Shown here piece after piece: positions 18,781 through 28,692 of a DNA stretch of 64,000 bases; position 1 is the stretch's first letter; the number at the start of each line of letters is the position of its first letter. The stretch is from JANQOH01 sp965242575. Lineage in GTDB: Bacteria; Pseudomonadota; Alphaproteobacteria; UBA7887. Both the position numbers and the translations under genes were made by a program. The notes beneath the pieces were generated by a model. That model was not told the origin of the DNA. It worked only from the letters and a program-made list of their open reading frames with translations, and did no database searches. The stretch spans positions 3,286,001 to 3,350,000 of the forward strand of contig OZ251461.1 of NCBI GenBank assembly GCA_965242575.1, given 5' to 3'.

Positions 18781-20088
18781 CTAGCAGGGATCGGCGGCGG
18801 GCGCGAAACCCGGCCCCGCGAGCGGGCGCGCCGGGCGGAACTCCGCCGCCAGCGGCGCGCCGCCCCGCCGATGCTCCGCCGACAGGTGGGGAAGCGCGAG
18901 CGGCCCGTCAAGGTCCCACAACGCCGGCAGCCCCGGCCGCGCGCGCGGCGGAACCGGCGCCTCCGCGCCCCGGCGCAGGACCGACCATGCGCGGTCGTCG
19001 AGCCGGCGCACGCGGTAGGGCGGCGCGCCGCCCGGATCCGCGCCCACCCGCAGCGCGAAACGCCCGTCCCACCGCGCTTCCGCCCCCGCCGCCACGGGCA
19101 GGTCGGGGATCGGCGCCGCCTCCCGCGCGAACTCCGCCGTCCCGCCCCGCGCCGCGACCGCGCACCCGCCGAGCGTGAACGCCCCCGCCTCGCCGCCGGC
19201 GAGGCGGGCGAGCGCCCGCGACAGGCTCGCGCCGCGCGGCGCGTGGACCCGCCCGCCGACGCAGCGCAGGACGCGCGCGGCGACCGCCCGGGCCAGCTCC
19301 TCCGGCGCCTCGGCCAGCGCCGCCAGATCGACGACGGCGCGGCCCAGCGGGTCGAGGCGGACGGCGCGGCGGACCAGCCGCGCCGTCCGCGCCTCGCGGT
19401 CCGCGCGGCGGCGGCCGCGCGCGGCGGCCGCGGCGGCGAGCGCCGCCGCGCCGCCGGTCCGCGCCAGCGCGCGCCGCGTGGCCGCGCGGGCCTGGGCGGG
19501 GTCGCCGTTCGACGGGTCCTCGGCCCAGGCGAGGCCGCGCCGCGCCAGCGTGGCGCGCAGCCGCGCCGGAGCGGCCGGCAATAGCGGCCGCAGGACGCGG
19601 ACGCCGCCGCGCTCGACGACGGCGGACATTCCCGCCAGGCCGTCCGGCCCGCTTCCGGCGGCGCGGCGGAGCGCCGCCGTCTCGGCCTGGTCGCCGGCGT
19701 GGTGCCCGGCCAGCAGGTGCAGGATTCCCGCCTCGCGGCATGCGGCGGCGAGCAGGCGGTAGCGGGCGGCGCGCGCGGCGGCCTGGACTCCGGTCGCCGG
19801 TTTCGCCCCGCGCCAGCGGAGGATGCGCGCCGCAACGCCGAAGGATTCGAGCCGCCGCGCCGCCTTCCGGGCCTCCGCCGCCGACTCCGGCCGCAGCCCG
19901 TGGTCCACGACCAGCCCGGCGACGCGCCCGCCGCGCGCGGCGGCCCAGCGCGCCGCCAGCCACGCGAGGCAGAGGCTGTCCGCGCCGCCGGAGACGGCGG
20001 CGGCGAGTTCGGGGGCGGGTTCGAACGGCGCGAAGGGCGCCATCAGGCGCGCGAACTCGGCGTCCTCCAGCGGCGCCGCGGCGAACAC
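18781..20088 (-). CDS. tilS: tRNA(Ile)-lysidine synthase
   Basis: 435 residues from a GTG at 20088. It modifies C34 of tRNA-Ile(CAU) to lysidine using ATP and lysine. The PP-loop is AAVSGGADSLCLAWLA (about 29-44), then GLVVDHGLRPES and HLLAGHHAGDQAET. The usual third signature appears as LRRAAGSGPDGLAGM, and AEDPSNGD closes the catalytic domain. The C-terminal half is Arg/Ala-rich and diverged. Its place between cpoB and ftsH is the standard alphaproteobacterial order. Confidence 0.92.
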   Translation of the reverse strand: MFAAAPLEDAEFARLMAPFAPFEPAPELAAAVSGGADSLCLAWLAARWAAARGGRVAGLVVDHGLRPESAAEARKAARRLESFGVAARILRWRGAKPATGVQAAARAARYRLLAAACREAGILHLLAGHHAGDQAETAALRRAAGSGPDGLAGMSAVVERGGVRVLRPLLPAAPARLRATLARRGLAWAEDPSNGDPAQARAATRRALARTGGAAALAAAAAARGRRRADREARTARLVRRAVRLDPLGRAVVDLAALAEAPEELARAVAARVLRCVGGRVHAPRGASLSRALARLAGGEAGAFTLGGCAVAARGGTAEFAREAAPIPDLPVAAGAEARWDGRFALRVGADPGGAPPYRVRRLDDRAWSVLRRGAEAPVPPRARPGLPALWDLDGPLALPHLSAEHRRGGAPLAAEFRPARPLAGPGFAPAADPC

Positions 20089-20103
20089 CGCGCGCCGGGC
20101 CGG

Positions 20104-20985
20104 TCACGGGCAGCCGGCGCGCGCGCTCTCGCCGGCCAGCCGCTCACGGATTATCGCCGGCGCATCGGGGCGGTCGCCGCGCAATTTGGCGAAGGTGGCG
20201 CACGCCTCCTCGGTCCGGCCCATCGCCGCGAAGGACATGCCGAGTTTGAGCAGGTTGTCCGCGGTCTTGCTCCCGTCCGGGAACCCCCTGTAGCCGCGGG
20301 CGAAGGCCACCGCCGCGCGTTCGAAATCGCGGCGCGCGTAATGGGTTTCGCCGAGCCAGTACCAGGCGTTCCCCGACAGCGCGTGCTCCGGATGGCGGTC
20401 GACGAAGGCGCGGAGGGCGGATTCCGCGCCCGCGTAGTCGGCGCGCGCGAGGAGTTCGTAGGCGCGCTCGTATTCGCTTTCCGGAGTGGCGGCCGCGGCG
20501 GGCGGCGGCGGCGGCGCTTCGGGGATTTCGCCCGCGGCGGGGGGCGCCTCCGCGCCCGCCGGGGGAGGCGCCGCCGCCGGGCCGGCCGGGACGGGGGCGG
20601 CGGCCTCGAGGGCGGCGAGGCGGCGCTGGAGTTCGCCCACGTCGCGCGACAGCGTATCGATCAGCCCGCGCAGGCCGAATTCGGCCCGCTCGACCCTGTC
20701 GGTGAGACTCCTCAGCTGCTCCTCGATGCCGGAGAAGCGGGCCTCCCGACCGGCGAACGCGTCGAGATTCCCTTCCGCCGCCGCGCCGGGCGCCGGAACT
20801 GGCGCTGGCGCGCCGCCTTGCCGCCGCACGGCCTCGAGCCCGCGCTCCAGGCGCTCCAGCCGGTCGAGGAGCGCGCCGAAGGACTGCTCCTGCTGCGCCG
20901 GGGCGGGCGCGGCCGCGCACAGCCCCAGGGCGAAGGCGAGCCCCGCCGCCCGCCGGAGTCCGGGCGCCGCCCGGCGGCCCGGCAT
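20104..20985 (-). CDS. cpoB: Tol-Pal system protein, cell division coordinator CpoB (YbgF)
   Basis: 293 residues. A signal peptide (AAGLAFALGLCAAAPAPAQ) is followed by an N-terminal coiled coil (FGALLDRLERLERGLEAVRR and IEEQLRSLTDRVERAE), a Pro/Ala linker, and three TPR repeats from about residue 170 (YERAYELLARADYAGAESAL, GNAWYWLGETHYARRDFERA, NLLKLGMSFAAMGRTEEACA). CpoB is periplasmic and links Tol-Pal constriction with peptidoglycan synthesis. It follows pal by 25 bases and precedes tilS by 15. Confidence 0.93.
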   Translation of the reverse strand: MPGRRAAPGLRRAAGLAFALGLCAAAPAPAQQEQSFGALLDRLERLERGLEAVRRQGGAPAPVPAPGAAAEGNLDAFAGREARFSGIEEQLRSLTDRVERAEFGLRGLIDTLSRDVGELQRRLAALEAAAPVPAGPAAAPPPAGAEAPPAAGEIPEAPPPPPAAAATPESEYERAYELLARADYAGAESALRAFVDRHPEHALSGNAWYWLGETHYARRDFERAAVAFARGYRGFPDGSKTADNLLKLGMSFAAMGRTEEACATFAKLRGDRPDAPAIIRERLAGESARAGCP

Positions 20986-21010
20986 GGCGGAGTCCGGCGG
21001 GAGGCGCCGG

Positions 21011-21520
21011 CTAGTTCAACGAGGTGATCGCCACCCGGTTCTGCGCCCACGCCGCCTCGGTGTGGCCGAGCACGATGGGCCGATCCTTGCCGTAGGAGCG
21101 GGTGGAGATGCGCCCGGCGTCGACGCCCGCCTCGACGAGGAAGTTCCTCGCCGCGGTCGCGCGGCGCTCGCCGAGCGCCAGATTGTATTCGCGCGTGCCG
21201 CGTTCGTCGCAATGCCCGGAGATGGTGACCGTGAGGCCCGGGTTAGCGCGCATCAGCGCCGCCTGGCGCCGCAGCGCGGCCTGCCCCTCGGGGCGCAGGT
21301 CGTGGCGGTCGAAGTCGAAGAACACGCGGTCCCCCTCGCTCGCCAGGGTTTCGTGCGGCCCTCTCGGCGTGACCACCTGCTCCGTCTCGACTCCGGAATC
21401 CGGAGCCGGTTCGACGGCGACATCCCCTCCGCCCTCGGCGCCGCCCGTCTCCTCCGGCGTGGTCTCGCAGGCCGAGACCAGCAGCGCGACGCCCAGCAGG
21501 GCTGCGATCTTCGTGTACAT
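21011..21520 (-). CDS. pal: Peptidoglycan-associated lipoprotein Pal
   Basis: 169 residues from the ATG at 21520. The lipobox VSAC puts the lipidated Cys at about residue 18 after MYTKIAALLGVALL; a short acidic linker follows. The OmpA-like domain has VFFDFDRHDLRPEGQAAL, ISGHCDERGTREYNLALGER, which holds the diaminopimelate-binding residues, and RISTRSYGKDRP. It tethers the outer membrane to peptidoglycan and binds TolB. It has its own promoter in the 154-base gap after tolB. Confidence 0.96.
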   Translation of the reverse strand: MYTKIAALLGVALLVSACETTPEETGGAEGGGDVAVEPAPDSGVETEQVVTPRGPHETLASEGDRVFFDFDRHDLRPEGQAALRRQAALMRANPGLTVTISGHCDERGTREYNLALGERRATAARNFLVEAGVDAGRISTRSYGKDRPIVLGHTEAAWAQNRVAITSLN

Positions 21521-21603
21521 CGGATGGCTCTCCCCAAGTCTCCGTGAGTGCGCCCGCGGGAGCGATTCGCGCCCCGACCGGCCTCGCTCCGGCGAATCTC
21601 GCC

Positions 21604-21632
21604 ATTCTACGAAACCGCGCAAGGGAAATCAA
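21604..21632 (-). promoter_or_regulatory. Promoter upstream of pal
   Basis: On the minus strand TTGATT (21627-21632) and TAGAAT (21604-21609) are separated by 17 bases. The predicted start is near 21597, giving a leader of about 77 bases. It would allow pal-cpoB-tilS expression independent of tolB upstream. Confidence 0.55.
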
Positions 21633-21674
21633 GGGCGCGCGCGAAGCCGCGCGGCCCCTCCCGGCGGCGGCGCG

Positions 21675-23027
21675 TCAGCCGCGCGGAATCGGCGGCGACC
21701 ACGCCGGGTCCGAGGCGTCGGTTTCGGTGGCGACCTCGCGCTCGTTGCGCCCGGTCAGGTCGATCGAGAACAGCCGCACCCGGTCGCTTCGCCCGCCGGG
21801 GCCGCCCGGCGTGTTGCGGTAGAACATCAGCACCCGCCCGTTCGGCGCCCAGGTCGGCCCCTCCACCAGGAAGCCCGTCGCGAGCAGCCGTTCGTCGGAC
21901 CCGTCGGGCCGCATCGCGCCGATGTAGAACGCGCCGCCGCGCGATTTGGTGAAGGCGATCCAGTCGCCGCGCGGCGACCACACCGGGGTCGCGTAGCGCC
22001 CCTCGCCGAAACTGATCCGCCGCGCTTCGCCGCCGCCGGCGTCCATCGTGTAGATCTGCTGGCCGCCGGAGCGGTCCGACTCGAAGGCGACGAACCGCCC
22101 GTCGGCGGAGTAGCAGGGCGCCGTGTCGATGGCGGGGTGGCGGGTCAGCTGCCGCTGCGCCCGGTTGCGCAGGTCGAGTTCGTAAATCTCCGAATTGCCG
22201 TCGACCGACGCCGACAGGACCACCCGCTCGCCGTCGGGCGAGAAGCGCGGCGCGATCGACAAATTGCCGGGGAAATCGCCCAGGATCTCCTCGCGCCCGG
22301 TGTCGATGTCGCGCAGATACACCCGCGGCCGGCCGTCGAGGTAGGAGAGGTAGGCGATCTCCTGCAAGGCGGGGGAGAAGCGCGGCGTCAGCACCATGTG
22401 CGAGCCGTCGGTGAGGTAGATCCGGTTGGCGCCGTCGCGGTCCATGATCGCCAGCCGCCGGACGCGCGCGTCGAGCGGCCCGGTCTCGGCGACGTAGACG
22501 ATCCGGGTGTCGAAATAGCCGGCCTCGCCAGTGACGCGGCTGTAGATTTCGTCGGCGACCAGATGCGCGACGCGGCGCCATTTGTCGGGCGCGGCGCGCA
22601 GCCGGAGGCCGGTCATGTGGCGCTCCGAGAACGCGTCCCACAGGCGGAACTCGACCGCGAGCGTCGGGCCGTCCTCCAGGTCGACCTGGCCCGCCGCCAG
22701 CGCTTGCGCGCCGATCGCCCGCCAGTCGACGAAGCGCGGGAGCGCGCCGCCGCGCAGCTCCTCCGGGCGTTGCAGGAAGGCCGCCGGGTCGATCGGGCGG
22801 AACAGCCCCGAACTCTCCAGGTCGTTCGCGACCACGGCGGCGATCTCCGCCCCGTAGCGGTCCGCCTCCGGGCCGTCGCCGTGGAATTGCGGGACGGCGA
22901 TGGGCAGCGGCTCCACCTGCCCGCCGGTGATGTCGATCTCGAGTTGCGCCAGCGCCGCCGGCGCCGCGCACAGCGCGAGCGCGGCGCACAGCCACGCGCG
23001 AAGCGGGGGAAGGTCTGGTCTGGCCAT
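21675..23027 (-). CDS. tolB: Tol-Pal system beta-propeller protein TolB
   Basis: 450 residues from ATG 23027. The signal peptide is LRAWLCAALALCAAPAALAQ, followed by a mature start LEIDITGG, the strand that binds Pal or TolA. The N-terminal alpha/beta domain has AVVANDLESSGLFRPID. The six-bladed propeller repeats include RFSPALQEIAYLSY, RFSPDGERVVLSAS, CYSADGRFVAFESD and WSPRGDWIAFTKS. It is periplasmic. The start lies 2 bases after the tolA stop. Confidence 0.97.
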   Translation of the reverse strand: MARPDLPPLRAWLCAALALCAAPAALAQLEIDITGGQVEPLPIAVPQFHGDGPEADRYGAEIAAVVANDLESSGLFRPIDPAAFLQRPEELRGGALPRFVDWRAIGAQALAAGQVDLEDGPTLAVEFRLWDAFSERHMTGLRLRAAPDKWRRVAHLVADEIYSRVTGEAGYFDTRIVYVAETGPLDARVRRLAIMDRDGANRIYLTDGSHMVLTPRFSPALQEIAYLSYLDGRPRVYLRDIDTGREEILGDFPGNLSIAPRFSPDGERVVLSASVDGNSEIYELDLRNRAQRQLTRHPAIDTAPCYSADGRFVAFESDRSGGQQIYTMDAGGGEARRISFGEGRYATPVWSPRGDWIAFTKSRGGAFYIGAMRPDGSDERLLATGFLVEGPTWAPNGRVLMFYRNTPGGPGGRSDRVRLFSIDLTGRNEREVATETDASDPAWSPPIPRG

Positions 23028-23029
23028 CG

Positions 23030-24082
23030 TCAACCGAACATGTCCTCGGGGTTGAAGTTCATCCTGATGTCGCGCCACCGCGCCCAGGTCTCGGGCGGGA
23101 GGCCGTCGAAGCGCTCGGTCTTCCGCACCGCGCGGACCGCGCTTTCGGCCATGGCGCGGAAGGCCGCGTCCTGCGCCATCCGCGCGGCCTCGACCACCTG
23201 TACGTCGCGCACGGCGCCGTCGGGGCCGAGCCGGAGGTCCAGCGTGACGACCATCTCGTGCGCGTCCTCGGCGCCGGTGGGAACCGACCAGTTGCGCCGG
23301 ACCTGGCTCCGGATGGCGTCGATGACGGTGCGGGAGAGTTGCGCGTCGAGGCGGCGCGGCGCGTCGGCCTCGGTCCGCGCCAGCAATTGCTCGATGGGAT
23401 CGGCCTCCGGCGCGGCGGGGGGCGCATCCTCGCGCGCCGGAAGCGCGGTCTCGATGTCGTCGAGCGATTCGAGCGCGCGTTCGAAGTCCCGCGCCGGCGG
23501 CTCCGGCTTCTCGCGCGGGCGGCGGACCTCCGGCGGCGGCGGCGGCGCGGGCGGGGCCGCCGGGGCGGGCAGTTCTGCGAGCTCCTGTGGCGGCGGCGCG
23601 GCCGGTTCGGGCGCGTCCGGGGGTGGCGCGGGCGCGGCGGCGGGAGGGGCCGGCGGCCGCGCGTCGGACGGCGGCGGCGGAGCCTCCCGCGCCGGCGCGG
23701 GCGGGGCGGCGGCCTCGGCCGGCGCGGGCTCGGGGGCGGGCGGCGGCGCCGGCTTCGCCCGGGGCCGGGCGACCGGCTCCGGCGGCGGCGCGGCGCGCGG
23801 CGCGGGCGGCGGCGGCAGCGCCGCGACCTGGCGCGCGGCGGGCGCGGGAGGCGGCGCCTCCGCCGGCGCCGGCGGAGGCTCGGCGCGCGGATCTTCCGGC
23901 GGGTCCTCCGGCGATTCGGCGGCGGCGTCCGGCAAATTCCGCGTCTCGGCCAGCGGGACCACCGCGACGACGACCGCCGACTCGGCGGGCGGCGGGTCGT
24001 CGAACAGCGACGGCAGCCCGGCGTATGCGAGCAGCAGCGCCGCCGCGTGCCACATCGCCGATTTGAAGGCCGCGGCGATCAT
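23030..24082 (-). CDS. tolA: Cell envelope integrity protein TolA
   Basis: 350 residues. The single N-terminal transmembrane helix keeps the Ser-x3-His pair that contacts TolQR (FKSAMWHAAALLLAYAGL). Residues about 45-200 are an extreme Pro/Ala/Glu-rich linker in place of the long Ala/Lys helix of enteric TolA. The C-terminal globular domain has SRTVIDAIRSQVRRNWSVP, VTLDLRLGPDGAVRDVQVV and AFRAMAESAVRAVRK, and binds TolB or Pal across the periplasm. The ATG overlaps the tolR stop by 4 bases. The linker is highly GC-biased. Confidence 0.92.
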   Translation of the reverse strand: MIAAAFKSAMWHAAALLLAYAGLPSLFDDPPPAESAVVVAVVPLAETRNLPDAAAESPEDPPEDPRAEPPPAPAEAPPPAPAARQVAALPPPPAPRAAPPPEPVARPRAKPAPPPAPEPAPAEAAAPPAPAREAPPPPSDARPPAPPAAAPAPPPDAPEPAAPPPQELAELPAPAAPPAPPPPPEVRRPREKPEPPARDFERALESLDDIETALPAREDAPPAAPEADPIEQLLARTEADAPRRLDAQLSRTVIDAIRSQVRRNWSVPTGAEDAHEMVVTLDLRLGPDGAVRDVQVVEAARMAQDAAFRAMAESAVRAVRKTERFDGLPPETWARWRDIRMNFNPEDMFG

Positions 24083-24534
24083 CGCCCTTCGCCCCCCTCC
24101 TCCGCCGTTCGCAACAATTCGGCGACCAGCCCGATCTCGCCGAAGCCGGCGGCGTCGAGTTCGCCCATCACCCGCATCACCCGCCCGTAATCGACCGCCC
24201 GGTCGCCGCGCACGAAGACTCGCGCGTCCGCGCGCCCCTCCGTCACCGCGCGCAGTTTCGCCGCCAGCTCCTCCAGCGGGACCTCGAGCTCCTGCAGGTG
24301 GACCGCGCCATCGGCGGCGATGGTGACGACCAGCGGCTCGTCGTCCCCCGGCAGGTGGTCGGCGGCGCTTTCCGGCAGGTCGACCTCGACGCCGACGGTC
24401 AGCAGCGGCGCGGTGACCATGAAGACGACGAGCAGCACCAGCATCACGTCGACGAAGGGCGTGACGTTGATCTCGGCCATCGGCCGGTAGCCGCCGCTCC
24501 GGCCGGCGCCGCCATTGCCGCCGACGGTCTTCAC
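24079..24534 (-). CDS. tolR: Tol-Pal proton channel subunit TolR
   Basis: 151 residues, ExbD/TolR family. The N-terminal cytosolic segment leads to AEINVTPFVDVMLVLLVVFM, whose Asp in PFVDVML carries the proton. The periplasmic domain follows (VGVEVDLPESAA, ARVFVRGDRAVDYGRVMRVM). With TolQ it converts proton-motive force to movement of TolA. The start is a GTG at 24534 overlapping the tolQ stop (GTGA); no ATG is available before the membrane helix other than an internal one. Confidence 0.95.
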   Translation of the reverse strand: MKTVGGNGGAGRSGGYRPMAEINVTPFVDVMLVLLVVFMVTAPLLTVGVEVDLPESAADHLPGDDEPLVVTIAADGAVHLQELEVPLEELAAKLRAVTEGRADARVFVRGDRAVDYGRVMRVMGELDAAGFGEIGLVAELLRTAEEGGEGR

Positions 24535-25223
24535 GCCGCCCGCTCCGCCAGCTGCCGCGAGAGCAGGGCGCTGAACTCGCCGGCGAAGGTCTCCAGCCGC
24601 CCGGCGTAGCGGTTGAGGTCGGTCGATATGCGGTTGTAGCCGACGACCGCCGGGATCGCCGCGGCGAGGCCGAGCGCGGTCGCCAGCAGCGCCTCGGCGA
24701 TGCCCGGCGCGACCACCGCGAGCGAGGTGTTCTTGGTGGCGGCGATGGCCTGGAAACTGTTCATGATTCCCCACACGGTGCCGAGGAGGCCGATGAACGG
24801 CGCCGTCGAGCCGACCGAGGCGAGGAAGCCCACGCGGCGCTCCAGGTCCTCCATCTCGCGCCGGACCGCGACCGCCATCACCCGGTCGATCCGCGCCTCC
24901 AGCGCGCCGCGCGCCCCGTCCTCGCTCGTCCGCGCGGCGCCGGCGCCGGACAGCGACCATTCGCGCATCGCCGCCGAGAACACCATCGCCAGCGGATGGT
25001 CGGGCGCGTCGCCCACCCGGTCGTAAAGCGCCTTCAGCGAGCCGCCGGACCAGAAGGCGTCCTCGAAGGCGTCCGCCTTCGCCGCGAGCCGGCGGAACAG
25101 GCGCGTCTTGTCGAAGATGATCGCCCAGGTCCAGCCCGACGCCAGCAGCAGGACCAGCATCACTCCCTTGACGACGACGTCGGCCTGCGCGGCCAGGCTC
25201 CAGATCGACAGGTCGGTTTCCAT
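24531..25223 (-). CDS. tolQ: Tol-Pal proton channel subunit TolQ
   Basis: 230 residues, MotA/TolQ/ExbB family with three transmembrane helices: ADVVVKGVMLVLLLASGWTW near 14-33, then GFLASVGSTAPFIGLLGTVW and GIAEALLATALGLAAAIPAV. The conserved TAPFIGLLGTVWGIM and ALLATALGL segments line the proton path. It starts the tolQRAB module, 7 bases after ybgC. Confidence 0.96.
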   Translation of the reverse strand: METDLSIWSLAAQADVVVKGVMLVLLLASGWTWAIIFDKTRLFRRLAAKADAFEDAFWSGGSLKALYDRVGDAPDHPLAMVFSAAMREWSLSGAGAARTSEDGARGALEARIDRVMAVAVRREMEDLERRVGFLASVGSTAPFIGLLGTVWGIMNSFQAIAATKNTSLAVVAPGIAEALLATALGLAAAIPAVVGYNRISTDLNRYAGRLETFAGEFSALLSRQLAERAA

Positions 25224-25230
25224 CGGCGGT

Positions 25231-25682
25231 TCACGTCCTCGCGCGAGGGGGTCGGGGAACGCAATGCGCGCGCGCGGCGGCGCGAACGGCGGGCGGCAGC
25301 CGCGCCGGCCGGCCGCCGGCGTCCACGCAGGCGATGCGCAGCTCCAGCCGCGCCAGTACGGCGGCGCCGCGGCGGATCGTCTGTTCGAGGCGGACCGAGG
25401 CCGCGCCGACGCGCGGCGCGCGGGTGCGCACCTCCAGCGCGTCGTCGAGCCGCGCCGGGGCCCGGTAGTCGATGGCGCAGTCGCGCACCGCGAAGGCGAG
25501 GCCGCGCTCGGCGCGCAGCCGGCCCTGGTCGACGCCGTGCGCGCGCAGCATCTCGGTGCGCGCGCGCTCGGCGAACCTGAGGTAGTTGGCGTGATACACG
25601 ACCCCCGCCGCGTCGGTGTCCTCGTAATAGACGCGGACCGGCCAGACGTGCTCGGCGGGCGCCCGTTCGCCGTCCGTCGTCG

Positions 25683-25686
<4 letters not shown>
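25231..25686 (-). CDS. ybgC: Tol-Pal-associated acyl-CoA thioesterase YbgC
   Basis: 151 residues, hotdog fold. The catalytic Asp lies in VYYEDTDAAGVVYHANYLRF, near residue 23, the hallmark of the 4-hydroxybenzoyl-CoA thioesterase-like YbgC group. It hydrolyses acyl-CoAs and is conserved at the head of tol-pal operons. The ATG overlaps the ruvB stop by 4 bases. The C-terminus is Arg-rich. Confidence 0.94.
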
Positions 25687-26731
<1,045 letters not shown>

Positions 26732-26735
<4 letters not shown>

Positions 26736-27343
26736 GGCTGCGCCAGCTCCGCGAGGCCGCCGCGGATCACCTCGGCCAGCCCGGCGCCGGCGCCGGCCCG
26801 GGCGGCGGCGCGCGCCGCCGCGGCATGGGCCTCGCCGCGCCCGTAGCCCAGATTGACCAGCGCCGAGACCGCCTCGGCGACGGTCGCCGCGCCGCCCTCG
26901 CCCTCGCCGCGCGGCGCGGCGGCGGGCGGCGGGGCGTCGATTCCGGCGCCCTTGTCCTTCAGCTCGGCGAGGATGCGCCCGGCGGCCTTGGGGCCGACGC
27001 CGGAGGCTTGGCGCAGCGCGGCGCGGTCTTCGGCGGCGATCGCCGCGGCGAGGCCGTCCGGCCCCAGCGCCGAGAGGACTCCCAGCGCCATGCGCGCCCC
27101 CACCCCCTGGACCTTGACGAGGAGGCGGAACCACGCGCGTTCGGCGCGGTCGGCGAAGCCGTAAAGCAGGATGCCGTCGTCGCGCATATGCGTCTCGACG
27201 AACAGCTCCGCCGCCTCGCCCTCCGCCGGCAGGGCGGCGCGGGTGCGCGCCGAGCACTGGACGAGGTAGCCGACCCCGCCCACGTCGATCACCGCGCCCT
27301 CGCCGTCGGAGCCGGCGACGCGGCCCTTGAGCGCGGCGATCAC
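26732..27343 (-). CDS. ruvA: Holliday junction branch migration protein RuvA
   Basis: 203 residues. The N-terminal OB fold starts VIAALKGRVAGSDGEGAVID; two helix-hairpin-helix motifs follow (LVKVQGVGARMALGVLSAL, ASGVGPKAAGRILAELKDK). The C-terminal RuvB-binding domain has EAVSALVNLGYGRGEAHAAA. It binds the four-way junction as a tetramer. The GTG at 27343 overlaps the ruvC stop. Confidence 0.96.
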
Positions 27344-27840
27344 GCCGCCCGCTCCGCCGCGACCCGCCGCGCGGTGGCGGAATGGTGCGCGTGGCAGATC
27401 GCCACCGCCAGCGCGTCGGCGGCGTCGGCGCTGTCGGGCCGGCAGCCGGGCAGCAGGCGGCGGACCATCAGCCCGACCTGCCGCTTGTCGGCGCGCGCGG
27501 CGCCCACCACCGCCTTCTTGACCGTCAGGTTGTGGTATTCGGCGACCGGCAGCCCGGCCCGAGCCGGCGCCAGCACCGCGACGCCCCGGGCGAGGCCGAG
27601 CTTGAGCGCCGAGCCGGGGTTGCGGTTGACGAAGGTCTCCTCCACCGCCGCGCCGTCGGGCCGCCATTCGGCGATGACCTTCGCCAGGCCGTCGAACAGC
27701 GCGTCGAGCCGGACCGCGATTCCGGCGCCCGAATCGCTCCGCACGGTCCCGCAGGCGACGAAGCCGAGCCGGCTCCCGTCGCTGTCGACCACGCCCCAGC
27801 CGGTGCGCACGAGGCCGGGATCGAGACCGAGCAGCCGCAT
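27340..27840 (-). CDS. ruvC: Holliday junction resolvase RuvC
   Basis: 166 residues, RNase H-like fold. Catalytic acidic residues are in LGLDPGLVRTGWGVVD (Asp7), AAVEETFVNRNPGSALKLG, and the C-terminal SADAADALAVAICHAHH. It cuts Holliday junctions symmetrically. The ATG at 27840 is clear and lies 5 bases after the yebC stop, making yebC-ruvC-ruvA-ruvB a tightly coupled unit. Confidence 0.97.
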   Translation of the reverse strand: MRLLGLDPGLVRTGWGVVDSDGSRLGFVACGTVRSDSGAGIAVRLDALFDGLAKVIAEWRPDGAAVEETFVNRNPGSALKLGLARGVAVLAPARAGLPVAEYHNLTVKKAVVGAARADKRQVGLMVRRLLPGCRPDSADAADALAVAICHAHHSATARRVAAERAA

Positions 27841-27845
27841 CGCCG

Positions 27846-28598
27846 TCAACCCGCGCCCAGTTTCCGCAGCACGGAATCGGCGACGTCGTAATTCGCCGAC
27901 ACCGATTGCACGTCGTCGTTGTCCTCCAGCGCCTCGATCATCCGGAACAGCGCCGAGGCCTTGTCCTCGTCGACGGGCGTCGTGCTGCCGGGGACCCATT
28001 CCAGCCCGGCGCTGGCCGGTTCGCCGAAGCGCGCCGCCAGCGCGTCGCGCAGGTCGTGGAGCGCGGCCGGGCGGCAGCGGACCTCGTGGCCCGATTCGGC
28101 GCTTTCGACGTCGTCGGCGCCGGCCTCGACCGCCGCCTCGAACAGCGCGTCGGCCTCCGCCGCGCCGGCGGCGTAGCGGACGACGCCCATGCGGTCGAAC
28201 ATGAAGCCGACGCTGCCGGTCTCGCCCAGGCTGCCGGCGTGCTTGGCGAACGCCGCGCGCACTTCCGCCGCCGTCCGGTTGCGGTTGTCGGTCAGCGCCT
28301 CGACGATCACCGCGACTCCGCCGGGGCCGTAGCCTTCGTAGCGCATTTCCTCGAAGCCGGCGCCCTCGCCGCCGCCGGCGCCCTTGGCGATGGCGCGCTC
28401 GATGTTGTCCTTCGGCATGTTGGCGGCGCGCGCGGCGGCGACGGCCGTCCGCAGCCGGGGGTTCATCGCCGGGTCGGGCGCGCCCTCCCGCGCGGCGACG
28501 GACACCTCGCGCGCCAGTTTGGCGAACTGCCGGGCGCGCTTCGCGTCCTGCGCGCCCTTGCGGTACATGATGTTCTTGAACTGCGAGTGGCCGGCCAT
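27846..28598 (-). CDS. yebC: YebC/PmpR family DNA-binding transcriptional regulator
   Basis: 250 residues. The opening MAGHSQFKNIMYRKGAQDAK is the family signature, followed by AANMPKDNIERAIAKGAGG and YEGYGPGGVAVIVEALTDN. YebC proteins bind DNA and, in newer work on related members, assist translation of proline-rich stretches. It is the first gene of the ruv-tol run. A TAGAAT -10 box lies about 56 bases upstream. Confidence 0.96.
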   Translation of the reverse strand: MAGHSQFKNIMYRKGAQDAKRARQFAKLAREVSVAAREGAPDPAMNPRLRTAVAAARAANMPKDNIERAIAKGAGGGEGAGFEEMRYEGYGPGGVAVIVEALTDNRNRTAAEVRAAFAKHAGSLGETGSVGFMFDRMGVVRYAAGAAEADALFEAAVEAGADDVESAESGHEVRCRPAALHDLRDALAARFGEPASAGLEWVPGSTTPVDEDKASALFRMIEALEDNDDVQSVSANYDVADSVLRKLGAG

Positions 28599-28653
28599 GC
28601 CTCATTCTCCCGCGGCGGCGCCGGCGACGGATCCCCGCGCCCCGGCGCGCCCG

Positions 28654-28673
28654 ATTCTACCCTGTTTGACAGG
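28654..28673 (-). promoter_or_regulatory. Candidate yebC-ruv-tol promoter with adjoining inverted repeat
   Basis: On the minus strand TAGAAT (28654-28659) is a strong -10 box about 56 bases from the yebC ATG. Immediately upstream, CCTGTttgACAGG (28661-28673) is a 5-bp inverted repeat inside the promoter spacer, where an operator would sit. No good -35 hexamer is found, which would fit activator-dependent expression. I see no alphaproteobacterial LexA box (GTTC-N7-GTTC). Confidence 0.35.
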
Positions 28674-28692
28674 ACATTGTGGCGATATTTTG

